NCBI RefSeq assembly: GCF_000315625.1
Contig: NW_005434656.1
Span: forward strand, 231,741 to 295,740
Origin: Guillardia theta CCMP2712
Lineage: Eukaryota > Cryptophyceae > Pyrenomonadales > Geminigeraceae
Direction: 5' to 3'
DNA length: 64,000 nucleotides
Shown here piece by piece: positions 44,501 through 55,745 of the stretch. Position 1 is the stretch's first letter; every line of letters begins with the position of its first letter. Position numbers and translations under genes: made by a program. Under the pieces are notes generated by a model that was given only the letters and a program-made list of their open reading frames with translations, searched no databases and was not told the DNA's origin.

Positions 44501-47500
44501 GATGATTGAGACGATGATGATGATTGAGACGATGATGATGATTGAGACGATGATGATGATGTAGATGATGATAGCGATGGTGGAGATGATGATGGAGATG
44601 ATGATAGATATGATGATGAATTGGAGATATCACGACGCTGCGTGTAATGAGCAGATAGTGACATGAACTGCAAGGTGGTGGAGTCTACTCGACAAGACGA
44701 CTCCAATCCGAGTCAGCAAACCACCGCAGACCTCAAGACTTCAGGTGCCAGCAACTCTCCGCCAAAGCCAGATAAGAGCGAAGCAGATAAGAGCGAAGGT
44801 GATATTAGCCTGTTCCCCTCCTCTCCTTTCCTAGCATTCTGCACTTGCTTCTTCTCCCATGGATCCTCCACCTCCCCATTCTGCCATCTTCGTCATTCTC
44901 ATCCAGCTGAACAGCGGGAGTTGGGCTGGTCCTATGGCACGAAGGTCCCCCGCTCATCTATCGGTCAGCTATCTTTCTGGTCTTGTCGCTGCTGAAGTCT
45001 CTCCTGCAGGGTGAAAGAGATGAGGGACAAGAGGTACCGCCATGTTTCCTTTCCTCCTGCCTCCTTCCTCCTACCTCCTTATGATTTCTCCTCCTTTCTT
45101 CTCCTTCCGCTTGCTCGTCCTCTTCCTACTCAGATCTGTTCCTCCCAGTTATCTTCCATCATTGTTTTCCTCGTTTCCCCTTCATTGTTCCCCGTCTCCC
45201 CCCTCCCTCCTCCTCACTTTCTTCCCCCTCCTCTTTCTTCTCCTTCTCATGCTTCTGCAAGTCCATCGCAGATCAGCCGTCAGGTTCAGATTAATGACAT
45301 TCTATTGACCGGTCAGAACTTCACAACTACCTCCCTCAATCTTCCTGCTGCTTCCACTCCCGCCCCTGCCGCTACTCGTACTCCTGCCCCTGATTCTGTG
45401 TCTACCTCTTCCTCTCAACTTTCGCTCAAACTTTCTACTCTGCCCTCTATCCAATTTATGCGTGCTTCTTCTTCCTCCCGTTCTCACGACTTTGCTGTTC
45501 CGATTCTGCTTTCTCGTCCTATCGCCCTCGCACATTCCAGTCGACAGCATCGCCATTCGAGATATGGCTGAGGCTGACGTGATCGACCTGCTCGACGGGC
45601 AGCATGTAACGACAACATCTACCGCTCCGTTCCTCTCCCACCACCCTTCCTTCGTCTTCCCATCCCCTCTACCTTCTCATCCATCCCTCTTTCTTTCAAC
45701 TCTGCATCGCACCTCTCAGTCCCGCCATTTCCTGCGAATTCTTCTCCTTCCTTCTGCCAACGTCCCATCACCTCCTCCTCGCCTCCCTCCTCTTCCCTTC
45801 CTTCTCCTCTCCTTATCTCGTCAGCAGGGAACTTCCGTCATCCTCGGCCTACAGCGGGTCAACGGCCAGGGGCTGCTCTACGTGACGTATGTCAGCCTTA
45901 CGAGGAGCAAGGAAGCCGGACCATCGGTAGCGGAAGCGAGGATGAAGAGGTGCTGAAAGTGGGAAGGAGAGGAGGAGGAAGCGGAGGAGATGAAGGAGGC
46001 AGGGGAAGGGGGGTTACTGGAGCAGGATGAGGATGAGGATGGGGTGGGGGGAGGGAGACGAGGTAGCCGAGGAGGAAGCGAAGGAGGAGGAGGAGAGATC
46101 GAGAACAGGATTTGCTGCTTTCTTACCCCATGAGCCCTCCAGTGAAGAAGCGCAGAGCTCATCCAACGGTCAAAAATCTTCGAACATGCGGTGAGAGAAG
46201 GGAGAAAGCAGAGCAGAGCAGAGCAGAGCAGGGCAGAGCAGAGCAGAGCAGAGCAGAGGGAACGAGTGCAGAGGGTGGGAGGGAAAGGAACGGGGAGGGC
46301 TCTAGTGGTGATTGCGTTTCGTTGACAGATGTTCGGTTGGACTTCTGGTTCGCAAGGATTCGCGAGGAAATCTCAGGTGGGACTGACAGACACAAGGGGA
46401 AGGAGGAGGAGGAAGTGGTGGAGGAAGTGGTGGAGGAAGGGACTCAACCAGTCGCTGCTTGGAGACTGTGGAGGAGGCGGAGGGCGGAGAAGGATGGGAG
46501 AGAGGAAGAAGGAGGGTGCAGGGTGCGACGGGAGAGAAGGGGAAGGAAATGAGGGAGGGAGGGGCAAGGGGAAGGGGGGGTTGATTGATGAATATAATCA
46601 GAGTTCGGGGGTTCGCTCCGGGGGGACCTGCTGATCGCTGCGGAAAGGTCAGGCCAACAGCCCTTCCTGTCTGCTCCCTCTTCCTCATCTCCTCCCATCC
46701 CTCGCCCTGCCTGAGTTCCAGCACCCTCGCCTCCTGTTGTTTCTTCCCCGTATGTTCTTTCGAATCTTGTGATTTTCCCTCCTCTCCTTCCCCTTATCCT
46801 TCTGATGCTCCTCCTCCTTCGCTTCGCTCATCGTCCTCCTCCGCCTAGTCCAGCGCCTTCCCCTTCCTCCTACTCCCTCGGTTGAGACCATGGTGCAGAT
46901 ACAAGTCGGGCACATCCTCGTGCAGGTGGACGGGCAAGGGGTGCGAGGGCTGCACTACAATGAGCTATCCGGTCTGGCTCTCCTCTCCTCTCCTCTCCTC
47001 TCCTCTCCTCTCCTCTCCTCTCCTCTCCTCTCCTCTCCTCTCCTCTCCTCTCCTCTCCTCTCCTCTCCTCTCCTCTCCTCTCCTCTCCTCTCCTCTCCTC
47101 TCCTCTCCTCTCCTCTCCTCTCCTCTCCTCTCCTCTCCTCTCCTCTCCTCTCCTCTCCTCTCCTCTCCTCTCCTCTCCTTCCCTACCCTTAGCTGCAGCT
47201 ACCCTTAGCTGCCATACTTATTTGTCCACTAGAGCTTTTTCTCGGATCCCCAGGCAGTTCAGTCGAGTTGGTCTTTCAGGTCTCTTCCCTGTTCCCTTCT
47301 CTGCCTCTACTCCCTTCCTCCTCCCTCCCTCCTCCCTCCACCCTCCTCCCTCCCTCTTCTCCTAAACTCCTCCCTCCTCCCTCCTCCCGCCTCTCCCTCC
47401 CTTTTCTCGCCTTCCCCTCCCTCCTCCCTCCTCCCTCCTCCCTCCTCCTCCCTCCCTTGCTCGTCATGCTCCACCCTGGTCCCTCCTGCTCTTCCTCTTT

Positions 47501-47667
47501 ATCTTTCCCATTGGTCCCCCTGCCTCTCGCTCTTATCCTCCTCCTGCCACTCTTCTTCAACCTGACTTGCAGCAGGAGGGTCATGGCGCTGAGTCTCGTA
47601 TTTTCCGCGTCCAGCTGCAGCGAGACGCTGGGCTAGAAGGAGGTAGGAGGACGAGGACGAGGACGAA

Positions 47668-47700
<33 letters not shown>

Positions 47701-49089
47701 GAGCGTCGCGATCGTTTTCTCAATGTCTGGCAGGATACTCGCGGTCGAGCAGACGACTGGAGACAGCGAAGGATGTCGATCCTGTACGCGGAGGGGAGGG
47801 GACGGAGAGGAAGGGAGAGGAAAAGCAAGGGAGGAAGAGAAGAGGAGAGAGGGGGGGGAAGGGAATGAGAAGGGGAGAAGGCATGCAGGAGGAAAGGAGG
47901 TTGGGAAAGGACATGCAGGAGGAAAGGAGGGAAATCAATTCGGTTCTAATCTTGCATGTGCCGTCAGGTCGCAGCTGAAAACGCCGTGAAGAATGCGCGA
48001 GCGAGCGCTGCTTCCCGTTTTCAATCTTCTCCTCGCTGGGGGAAGCAACCTGGTGACCTGCCCTTCTGCTCGCCCCTCCTCCTCTGACTGCAGCCGGGAC
48101 AGGTTCATCCTCAGCAGCGTGTGAAGTGATGGGGATCAAGATCGAGAAGGACGCCGACGGGTGCCTTGCTGTCTTGCTGTCAGCCGCCCGCAGGCTGACT
48201 GCAGTGCAGGAGCGTCAGGATCGTCGGGCGGGACAAGGTTGACGAGGAGGAGGAAGATTTGAGGGTGGATGATCGAATAATTTCCATCAACGACGAGCAG
48301 GTTACTACCTTCCTCTTCTTCTCCTCCTCTCCCCTCTCTCCCTCTTCGTTTCCTCTTTCTTAGCATGCATATCCTCTGACCCCGTCGTTGAACTTTGCAC
48401 AGGTCCGTCAAATGTCGATCCAGCAGGTGCAGGAGCTGCTGGGAGGACAGCAGGGAAGCAGCGCAAAGCTGCTGGTGGAGCGACAAGGCTGCCATCCCTT
48501 CACCATGGTAGGGATCAGAGGCAGGAAGCTTGGAGGAGGAGGAGGAGGAGGAGAGGAGGGCGCAGGCTGCGGGGTAGGGATCACATTCAAGCTGAGGAGG
48601 GACGGGCACTACCATGTCAAGTCGCTTGCGGACGGAGGGCCCGCGCAGCTCTCGGGGCTTGTCAGCATCGGGGACATCGTCGTCTCCGTCTCGGGGGTGT
48701 CCATCCACCACTTGAGCCACGCCCAGCTCGCTCAGCTGGTGCTTGGGGTAAGTTCCAGCTGGGGTTGTCAGCTAAAGTTGTCAAGGGCATCTGACGTTCT
48801 TCTCCAGCCCAAGGGCACCAGCGTTGAGTTCGTCCTGCTGAGGCGGACCCCCGAGGGAGAGCTTTCCACCCGCCCAGCTGTGCTGACCCGAGCGGAGCTG
48901 CCTTCCTTCTCAGCTCTTTCCGGTCAGTCGACGGAAGACGGAGGAATCACGGAGCAGCCGTCGTCAGGTAGCTCAGGTCAGAAATTTCCTCCTTCTTCAT
49001 CTCAGTTCTCCTCCTCTTTCTCCTCCTCTCCCAACCGTAAAGCTGACTTCGCATCAGATGGCTCGGAGGGCGGCAGAGTGACTGTGTAG
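41576..49089 (+). CDS. Large multi-PDZ scaffold protein (about six PDZ modules), many short exons
   Basis: Proposed as one long gene. Exon 1 is 41576-41746; the last stop is at 49087-49089. PDZ-like modules with GLGF-type loops and a later helix can be followed: (1) 41690-42190, GIGIEVKQQKGQYQVSHISE then TGLLHVGDVILSVEG; (2) 43340-44030, CGIGITLHVDNE then GDVLVGDVVTSVDGTPI; (3) 45270-45890, VQINDILL, AIRDMAEADVIDLLDG; (4) 46890-47620, IQVGHILVQVDGQGVRGLHY; (5) 48120-48510, MGIKIEKDADG, DDRIISINDEQ; (6) 48560-48860, GVGITFKLRRDG, VSIGDIVVSVSGVSIHHL. Between modules 1 and 2 lies a leucine-zipper-like coil (LREENERLTEENERLRKEIR) encoded by 42928-43151. PDZ arrays scaffold membrane or cytoskeletal complexes. 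Not every exon is resolved, and a split into two genes is possible. Confidence 0.75.
46981..47178. repeat. TCCTC pentanucleotide array, about 40 copies, in a PDZ-gene intron
   Basis: Near-perfect TCCTC units directly after the exon encoding VQVDGQGVRGLHYNELS; the next exon (GSSVELVFQ) starts near 47252. Ser/Pro/Leu ORFs across it are intron artefacts. Confidence 0.95.
47642..47704. repeat. GAGGAC hexamer array in a PDZ-gene intron
   Basis: About ten GAGGAC/GACGAAG units shortly after an exon ending near 47636. Confidence 0.8.
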
Positions 49090-49768
49090 CTTTTACTTCA
49101 GAGAGCCAGTAAAGCTCCCGATATCCGACATAATCCAGTCTCTCGACACTGAGTCCCAAGCTAGCCCATGACTGAGCCTAACCGTAGTCATCATGGTAAT
49201 CGTTCCCCCGGCCCGTCCCCCGGCGGCCGCCCGGCCTCCGGCTCTCAGGCAGGTACTGAACGACTGCTGCAAGCCGTCGCAGAAGAAGACGGCTGACATT
49301 GGCGGGGGCCGGTGCTGGGGTCGGGTTCGGTCACCGGTTGGTCGCGGCTGTCCTGAGTCACGCGCGGCAGTGTCAGTCGGTCACGGTCACGGCCCGCGGT
49401 GCCGCGCAGCCCGCGGTCACCGGGTGGTACGGTCTGCGCGGTGGTCTGGCGGTCACGGGGGTAGAACTCTGTCTGGCGGTGGTGCTGTAGCCTGGCTGAG
49501 GGGGATGTGGGGGCCCACGTCAGAGGCAGGGAAAATTTGACTAGACGGCCGTTGGTTTACGAATTTTGTCGGGAGAAAGCAGGAGAAAGCAGGGCGATAG
49601 AGGAGGGAGAGAGAAAGAGAGAGAGAGAAAGTGAGTGAGTGAGTGAGTGAGTGAGTGAGTCAGTGAGTCAGTGAGTCAGTGAGAGTTAGAACAGAGGGAG
49701 AGAATGATCGTTGTGAGGGGTTGAGAAGACAACAGCAGGGTTGATGAGTTGATAGGAAGTCAAGGAGA
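49090..49768. other. Intergenic region with GC-rich island and GAGT repeats
   Basis: Between the PDZ gene and the kinesin, same strand. It contains a GC-rich island (49200-49490) and a GAGA/GAGT tandem stretch (49608-49690). No gene recognised. Confidence 0.65.
49200..49490. repeat. GC-rich GGTCACGG/GGCCC island
   Basis: Repeated words CGGTCACGG, CCGCGGTCACCGG and CCGGCCC; composition jumps sharply from the neighbours. Open frames are Arg/Gly/Pro/Ala-rich without motif. Confidence 0.6.
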
Positions 49769-52717
49769 ATGAGATTCGACCGCTCCTGGCAAGTCAACGA
49801 CCCTCCCGACAAGGAGAACGCGTGCAATAACAGGCCCGATCCCCTCCACACAGGAAGAAGCAAGGAAAGAGATGAAAACTTGCGCGTCCTGCTCCGAGTC
49901 AGGCCGATCGAAGCTGGTCGGACGTCCTGCATCCAGGTCGGCCCACCGGTGAACTGGAGGCAAGGGACAAAAACTAGCCGGCAGCTGAGAATCACGGAGG
50001 AGAAGCGAGCACACGAGTTCATGTTCGATACAGTCTGTGGTCCTGAGTCCAGCAACCTTGACATCTGGAACATCTCTGCCAGGCGGGTCGTCGACTCGTT
50101 CCTCAGCGGCATCAACTCGGCCTTGTTCTCCTTCGGCCAAACGGGCTCGGGGAAGACCTGGACGATGCAGGGGGACTGGCAAGGGAGTCTCTCAGAGGAG
50201 GGGAGGTCGAAGCTGGAGGTCGAAGGCATCAGCGCCATGGCTCTGAGTCACGTGCTGCAGACGTTGCACAGCAGGTTCGGTCACAGTGAGGAGAAGTGGG
50301 TATGTGAGTGCAGCATCCTTGAGGTCTACAACGACTCGGTCTGTGACCTGCTATCACGTTCGACGTCCGACCTCTGCCTGAGGGACGATCCCAGCAAGGG
50401 AGTCTGGGCGGAGGGGGCGACGACGCTGCGTCTGAGGCGCAGGGAGGATGTGATGAAGGTGGTCAAGACAGCAAGGAGCAGGCTCAGGTTCTCCTCTACC
50501 GCCATGAACCTCCGGAGCTCGCGCTCCCACCTGGTGATCACGGTGTTCCTGTACCTCGAAGACGAGGAGAGGAGCGCGGAGAAGAAGGAGGAGCGAATCT
50601 TCAGACAGTCAAGGTTGACGCTGGTGGACCTGGCGGGGAATGAGAAGGTAGTCCCTTGCTATGAGCTCTCCCTCTGTAAAGCCTTGCCAGGTGAGCAAGT
50701 CGGAGGCATCAGGAAAGACCTTCCGAGAGGCCACGTACGTGAACAGGTGAGAGAGACTAAAATGGTAGAGAAATTATGGAGTAGTGTTGACGGGGTGAGA
50801 GTGGAATATGATAGGTGAACGAGGAGGAGGAGGAGGAGAATTTCTTCTTGTAGCGTATCATACCTTCTGACCACACTCACACAGATCTCTCCTTGCCTTG
50901 GGCGCTGTCCTGTCGGCCCTCGCAAAGAGGACAGAGCATGTTCCCTACCGATCCTCGAAGCTGACGTTCCTCCTGAAAGACGCTATTGGAGTTGATTCAA
51001 GGATATGCGTCATCGGTCATGTCAACCCTGACGTCCAGATGTGCAGGGAAAGCATCAACACCCTCAACTTCATGACCTTTGCCCAGTCGATCCAGACGAA
51101 CCCCAGGGGAGCCAGCGTCAAGTTCGTGTCGAGCTTTCAGTTCCTCAGGGAGACGAGGAACGGCCGGGGTGACCCGGGCTCGGGTCACCCGTCACTCCGA
51201 GGGAGGCCGATGGAGGACAGGGGAGCTGAAGGATCTAGACCAGCTGCTGGCATGATTGCACAGGCAGCGGGGTCAGCATCCAAGTTCTTCCAGCTGTGGA
51301 GAGACGTGGTTTCATGGAAAGTGAAGGTATCTTACCTCATCTGCTTCCTCCTGCTGACGCTCCTGCCCTGCCGCAGGGACGTCTGTGGGTCTCGCGCCTG
51401 GCCTGCCATGCTCGGAACCGGCAGATGCGGAGGCTGCTGCTGCTCCACCTGGACACATGGAAGGATCTGATCAATGAGCGGTCCTTGCAGAGAGCTGCTG
51501 CCGACCTCTTCCGCCACAGCCGCGTCCTGCGGTCCGTAGAAGACGTCAAGAGGAGCGTCGATGACCAGGCAGCAAGGCACAGCAGCGCTAGCATGCAAGG
51601 CTTCGCCATGTCCAGCAGGATCGTCGACAGCTCCTGGCCTACCTACGACCAGTGGAAGTTCACGACGCTCCAAGAGCCCACAACTATCGAGTGTTCCCTG
51701 TCTCCCGAAAAGCTCACTGTTAAGACTCCTGTCAAGACTCCTGTCCCCTGCGAGGCTTCCGGCGAGTTTAACGTCCATAGAGCCATCGTGCAGTCCAGGT
51801 GGGCGAAGCTTTCTCAGCTCTACCTGCTCATCCGGATGGACGACATCTCCGAACCTTCTCGAGCATCGCCCGAGACACGCCCTACAGGGCTGCAAGCACT
51901 GGCGGAGGAAGACGAAGGCTATCACGCGATCAAACGCGACGCTTCTCCCTTCTCCGACCTCTGCGAGCAGAGCGACCTCTCTTCCGATGACGGCCAGGGA
52001 GCTGGCAACCAGCTGGGTGCGGCGGCGACGCCTCCATGGACAGAGGCAGCAACAGGCCTCGTTGAGGAGCCATGCAACGCTCGTCAAGATCAAGATGCGA
52101 GAAGAAGGAACTCTGCGTCCGACGACGAGTGGGAGCGGGGATGGCCAGGGGCAGGAAGGGCGTCACAAGTGGAGGTCGACAGGGTGGGAGGGGCAGGAGG
52201 AAGGTATCGGGACATGGCAGAGTCGGTGGAAGGCTCCATCATCCAGAAGGACCTGTCGTCGGAAGGGAATGAGCTGCAGGTGACCTTCGAGCCGTGGACT
52301 CCCCGCAAACAAGACGCCCTCCCCACCTGCCCCCCCAACAGGCCTGAGCTAGCCCGGCCGTCCTCGCGGCCCTTCTCCGCCAGCGAAGTTCGGAGCAGCT
52401 GGAAGGTTGAGCTGAATGACGGCAGAGGACAAGGGAGTCAGGGCGCAGTTGCCAGCAGATCGTCGGGCGACCGCAAGGCTGACAAGGGCAAGGTGAGTGC
52501 TGGGAAATGAATGGCACCGAGCTGACTGCCGCCTCTCAACCAGCTGGACGTGTCAAGGAGGTCAACGACTGCCAAGTCAGGTCTGCAATTTTCAGCTGGA
52601 GATTCTCCTGCTCGTCGCTGACGTTTTGCCGCAGGCCCGTCGTACAACAAGAGCAAAGAGAGGGCAAAGCTGTTGGACTTGGCAGCTCAAATCGCCATGG
52701 GCAGAAACCCGAAATGA
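49769..52717 (+). CDS. Kinesin-family motor protein, 6 exons
   Basis: 870 residues; exons 49769-50647, 50691-50746, 50885-51326, 51377-52492, 52544-52580, 52635-52717, all in phase. N-terminal motor: LRVLLRVRPIEAGR (beta-1), FSFGQTGSGKTWTMQG (P-loop), NLRSSRSHLVITV (switch I), LVDLAGNEK (switch II, at the exon 1/2 junction), then SLLALGAVLSALAKR, HVPYRSSKLTFLLKD, NTLNFMTFAQSI. The motor is complete, so microtubule ATPase activity is likely. The part after about residue 410 is long, charged and mostly disordered with Ser/Pro stretches and no strong coiled coil, so it may not dimerise in the usual way. Kinesin class is not assignable by eye. The 42-47-nt early introns have GT/AG ends. Confidence 0.92.
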
Positions 52718-52885
52718 AGCTGCTGGAAGACCTTGGCTCGTCGTTCAGCTGGCCATGGCTCATAGTATAATCCCTGCACATAATCGAGAACGAGGCAGAC
52801 TAAAAGCTCGATTGTGAATCGTGACGACCTCCCTCCGACTGGGTTCGTTCCCCTGACAAACAAGTCAACACCTTTCCTTGTAGCT

Positions 52886-53089
52886 TCACTGAACATCAAC
52901 CTGCTTTCGCAAGAGAACTTCTGCCCCAAAGAATACCATGATGGCGCAAAGGCCAAACCAATCCTGCCAGACGGGATCATTGAAAGCGCTGTGCTCTAAA
53001 GAACCCACCATGATCGACATGCTTGGAGGTGCCTGCAACTTGTAATTGAGTTTGGGGATCCAAAGCAGGAGATCATCTGAGCAAGACAT
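52886..53089 (-). CDS. Tiny membrane protein candidate, 2 exons
   Basis: Possible 52-residue protein: exon 53089-53009, 45-nt intron 52964-53008, exon 52963-52886. It ends with a membrane segment (DWFGLCAIMVFFGAEVLLRK). No family recognised. It may instead be the last exons of the neighbouring minus-strand gene (stop 11 bp upstream), but I found no donor that joins them in frame. Convergent with the kinesin (168 bp apart). Confidence 0.35.
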   Translation of the reverse strand: MSCSDDLLLWIPKLNYKLQAPPSMSIMVGSLEHSAFNDPVWQDWFGLCAIMVFFGAEVLLRKQVDVQ

Positions 53090-53099
53090 CAACTGCGAG

Positions 53100-53546
53100 T
53101 CAAATGAAAAGCATGACCAATCTCTCACATTCGCTAGCTAGGTACCCAAAGAGCTTTCCCAAGTCGTCCTGTACGATCACTGAAGGGTCGGAGGTTGCAG
53201 ACTTCGTAAGGGATTCATCCACAGCAAGCTTGTCCTCGGTCAGAGCTTCCTCGGAGTCTGAGTCTTCCAGGGCAACATGGTTGTCTAGGCTCTGGTCCAT
53301 CTTCTCTGCCTCTTGGGAAGAGCAGCATCTCCTTCCCCTCACCCTCACCTTCCTGCCGGCGATAGCCAGCGCTGCTTGTGCTGTCCTCAAGGTCGCGAAC
53401 GACTTGTTCTTCCGTCGCTCTTGCTTCTCGCCCTGCAGGCCAGTGTACAGCATCTCGGAGAAGACGAGCAACGAGATGTGGACAATGACGTCTTGAGCCG
53501 TTACCAACCCCATCGACAAGTGACCTACCCTGGTCTCTGTTCGCAT
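53100..53546 (-). CDS. Hypothetical protein with acidic C-terminal half, 2 exons
   Basis: Proposed 132 residues: exon 53546-53349, 48-nt intron 53301-53348 (starts GTGAGG), exon 53300-53100. The N-terminal half is partly hydrophobic (AQDVIVHISLLVFSEMLYTG) then basic (KQERRKNKSFATLRTAQA); the C-terminal half is acidic (LEDSDSEEALTEDK). Codon-level look and an in-phase intron favour a real gene. Function not recognised. The true start could lie further upstream, near the FDLAGEEVTVR reading. Confidence 0.45.
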   Translation of the reverse strand: MRTETRVGHLSMGLVTAQDVIVHISLLVFSEMLYTGLQGEKQERRKNKSFATLRTAQAALAIAGRKVRVRGRRCCSSQEAEKMDQSLDNHVALEDSDSEEALTEDKLAVDESLTKSATSDPSVIVQDDLGKLFGYLASECERLVMLFI

Positions 53547-54171
53547 CCTAACAGTTACTTCCTCTCCTGCAAGGTCAAAGTTCCTGTCAGACGATGCCAG
53601 CAGGAGTATGGTGAGTGTGTGGAGGATACGTTCGTACTTCTACCACATGTGGTTTAAACTTCAATGCTTCTATACATCGCACACTTGGGCAACCCACTTC
53701 TCCGTTTGCCGTCCTGCAACAACGATTGTACATATCTCTATTCCTTCATACTGCACGGCGGAAACAACTCTTCGCCTGTATCTGTGAGCTGAGATGTAGT
53801 GGTTCTCATACATATGTCAACAACGATTGTAATCTGTTCTTCCTATCGGCCGACTCGCCATTGCGCCCTTTCACCATCTCCACCCTAGCAATCAGACAAG
53901 CGACTTGCTCCATTTGGCCATATCACTCTCCCTCCTCCTCTGGTTTCATGAATGGCACCGGGTCCTTCATTCATCCTCCTCATACTGCCATCGCTCTCCT
54001 CCTCTCCTCCTCCTCTCCTCCTCTCCTCTTGCCCGTCGCTGTAAAGGCTCCCTGCATTCTTCCGTCTCATTATTCCACACCTACCCCCACTACCACCGGT
54101 ACAACTACCCTATCTTCGGAAAGAGTGCCAAGCCGCGCCCGCCTCAAGAATTCGGTGGCCCCCGGATTGCG
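53547..54171. other. Upstream region of the FtsJ gene
   Basis: No certain gene. The FtsJ reading frame stays open upstream to about 53905 but lacks an ATG there; part may be 5' UTR or an unrecognised first exon. Contains a CT-rich run (about 53995-54035). Confidence 0.5.
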
Positions 54172-55416
54172 ATGCCGGAGGTTTTTGCGACAGGAGGGGG
54201 AGGAGAGGAGGGAGCGCGAGGGAGAGAGGAAGAGAGAAGGCAGCGGGTGCATGCTGAAAGGATCAGAGTCTCATCATACTCCTGCCTCGTTGTCGCCCTC
54301 GCTCTCTCCAGCCAGGAGGTGTCCTGCTTCCACCACCTGCCCTCGGGTTGGGCCATCGGTGGGGCCGGAGCATGCGGAGGGTCGCGGTCGAAGATGCCGC
54401 TGGCGGGTCGAGCTCTTTGTCTCAAGATGAAGACAGACTCGAGCAGTAGCAGCAAGCGATGGTTGAATGAGCACGTCAACGACAAGTGGGTGAAGCAGGC
54501 ACAGCAGGACGGTTGGCGCTCCAGGGCAGCATACAAGATCCTGCAGATCCAGGAGAAGGACAGCATCTTCAAGCCGGGACAACTTGTCCTTGACCTTGGT
54601 GACGGATACAAGTTGTCGCTCGGGTGTCTCTCACGGTGCTGGTCCCCCAGGCTCTGCTCCCGGCAGCTGGTCGCAGGTCGCGTCGAAGAGGGTGAGGGAA
54701 TCAGCCCAATCGCGCGTCCTTGACGGCATGCGAGCAGGTGTTGCCGACGGGTCGTGTGATCGCTACGGACATCCTCGAGATGCGCCCGCTCCCAGGTGTG
54801 GAGTTTGTGCAGGGAGACTTCACGGAGGACACGACGCGCGGGCAGCTGAGCGTCATGCTCGCTGGGGCTCGAGCGGACGTGGTCCTTTCGGACATGGCGC
54901 CGAATCTAAGTGGCAATGCGCTGCTGGATCAGGGTATGGTGGGAGAGAGAGGATAGAGACACGATGATGACGACAAGGTTGAAGGTCGAGCATACAACCT
55001 TGTTTCCCTTGCTTTCTTCATGATGGAAGAATGGCTGAAACGAGGTACCTTTGAACTGCTACCTGCAGCTGGGGACTGAGGGGGCCTGCTAGGGGGAAAG
55101 GCTGTAGTGAAAGTCTTCCGAGGAGAAGGATATGACGAATGTTTGAACGAGATGCGAGCTCGCTTCAACGAGGTATCAGCAGCCTCCTCCCTTCGCTCAG
55201 ACTGACCCTGACAAGGTGAAAGTTCGCAAACCTGAAGCATCCCGAGGGCGCTCGACGGAGATATTCCTCGTTGGGATAGGGTTCAAAGGGGCTGGAGAGA
55301 TTCAGGCGGGACTGGAGGAGGAGAAGGAGAAGGAGATGGAGGAAGGGAACGTTCTTGCTGCTGACGACAAGCCAAAGGTGATGGTCGATGTTGAGTGTCT
55401 TGTCCTTCCCTATTGA
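54172..55416 (+). CDS. FtsJ/RrmJ-type rRNA 2'-O-methyltransferase, 6 exons
   Basis: SAM-dependent methyltransferase of the RlmE/MRM2 family, which methylates the 2'-OH of a uridine in the large-subunit rRNA A-loop of bacteria and organelles. Exons: 54172-54598, 54651-54691, 54738-54933, 54985-55044, 55081-55172, 55216-55416; 338 residues. The K-D-K-E catalytic set is visible: K in [13 protein letters not shown] in [12 protein letters not shown] in [13 protein letters not shown] in [12 protein letters not shown]. The SAM-binding loop is [14 protein letters not shown], split by an intron, followed by [11 protein letters not shown]. The N-terminal extension of about 90 residues contains a hydrophobic stretch ([12 protein letters not shown]) before a Phe, compatible with a bipartite plastid presequence, though the start is not firmly fixed. 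The C-terminal 45 residues are a Glu-rich extension. Introns include one of 36 nt. Confidence 0.9.
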
Positions 55417-55745
55417 TTGTAGTGATCGATTGCCTTGCTGCGATACCTGCAGCTGAAGTTGAAGCCAGGGCAAGAAGAAGAAGAAGTTGGACGATCTCAT
55501 GGATGGGATTTACGGTGACATGTGAAGATACTAAGTCGTTCCGAGCTCGGAACAACGACAAGTTCCCATGGGGGTGGCGAGTGTAAATGAAAGGCTGGGA
55601 AAAATTTTCATGTCTTCAAAGGGAAGAAGGGAGTCGGAGCACGGTTTGAGGGCATTCAAAGGGCAAAGGCAAGAATGTATGACAGCGCCAGCAGGAAAGA
55701 ATAAGATGTAACTACATAACAAGAGGTGATAGTATCGTACACTAG

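Noticed and set aside
46882-47208. Plus-strand ORF of about 70 Leu/Ser/Pro repeats
   Set aside because: The first codons are a real PDZ exon, but the rest runs into the TCCTC array of the following intron; the PDZ fold resumes after the acceptor near 47251.
53615-54430. Plus-strand ORF upstream and out of frame with the FtsJ gene
   Set aside because: It overlaps the FtsJ first exon in another frame, has no motif, and its long open run comes from CT/GA-rich tracts.
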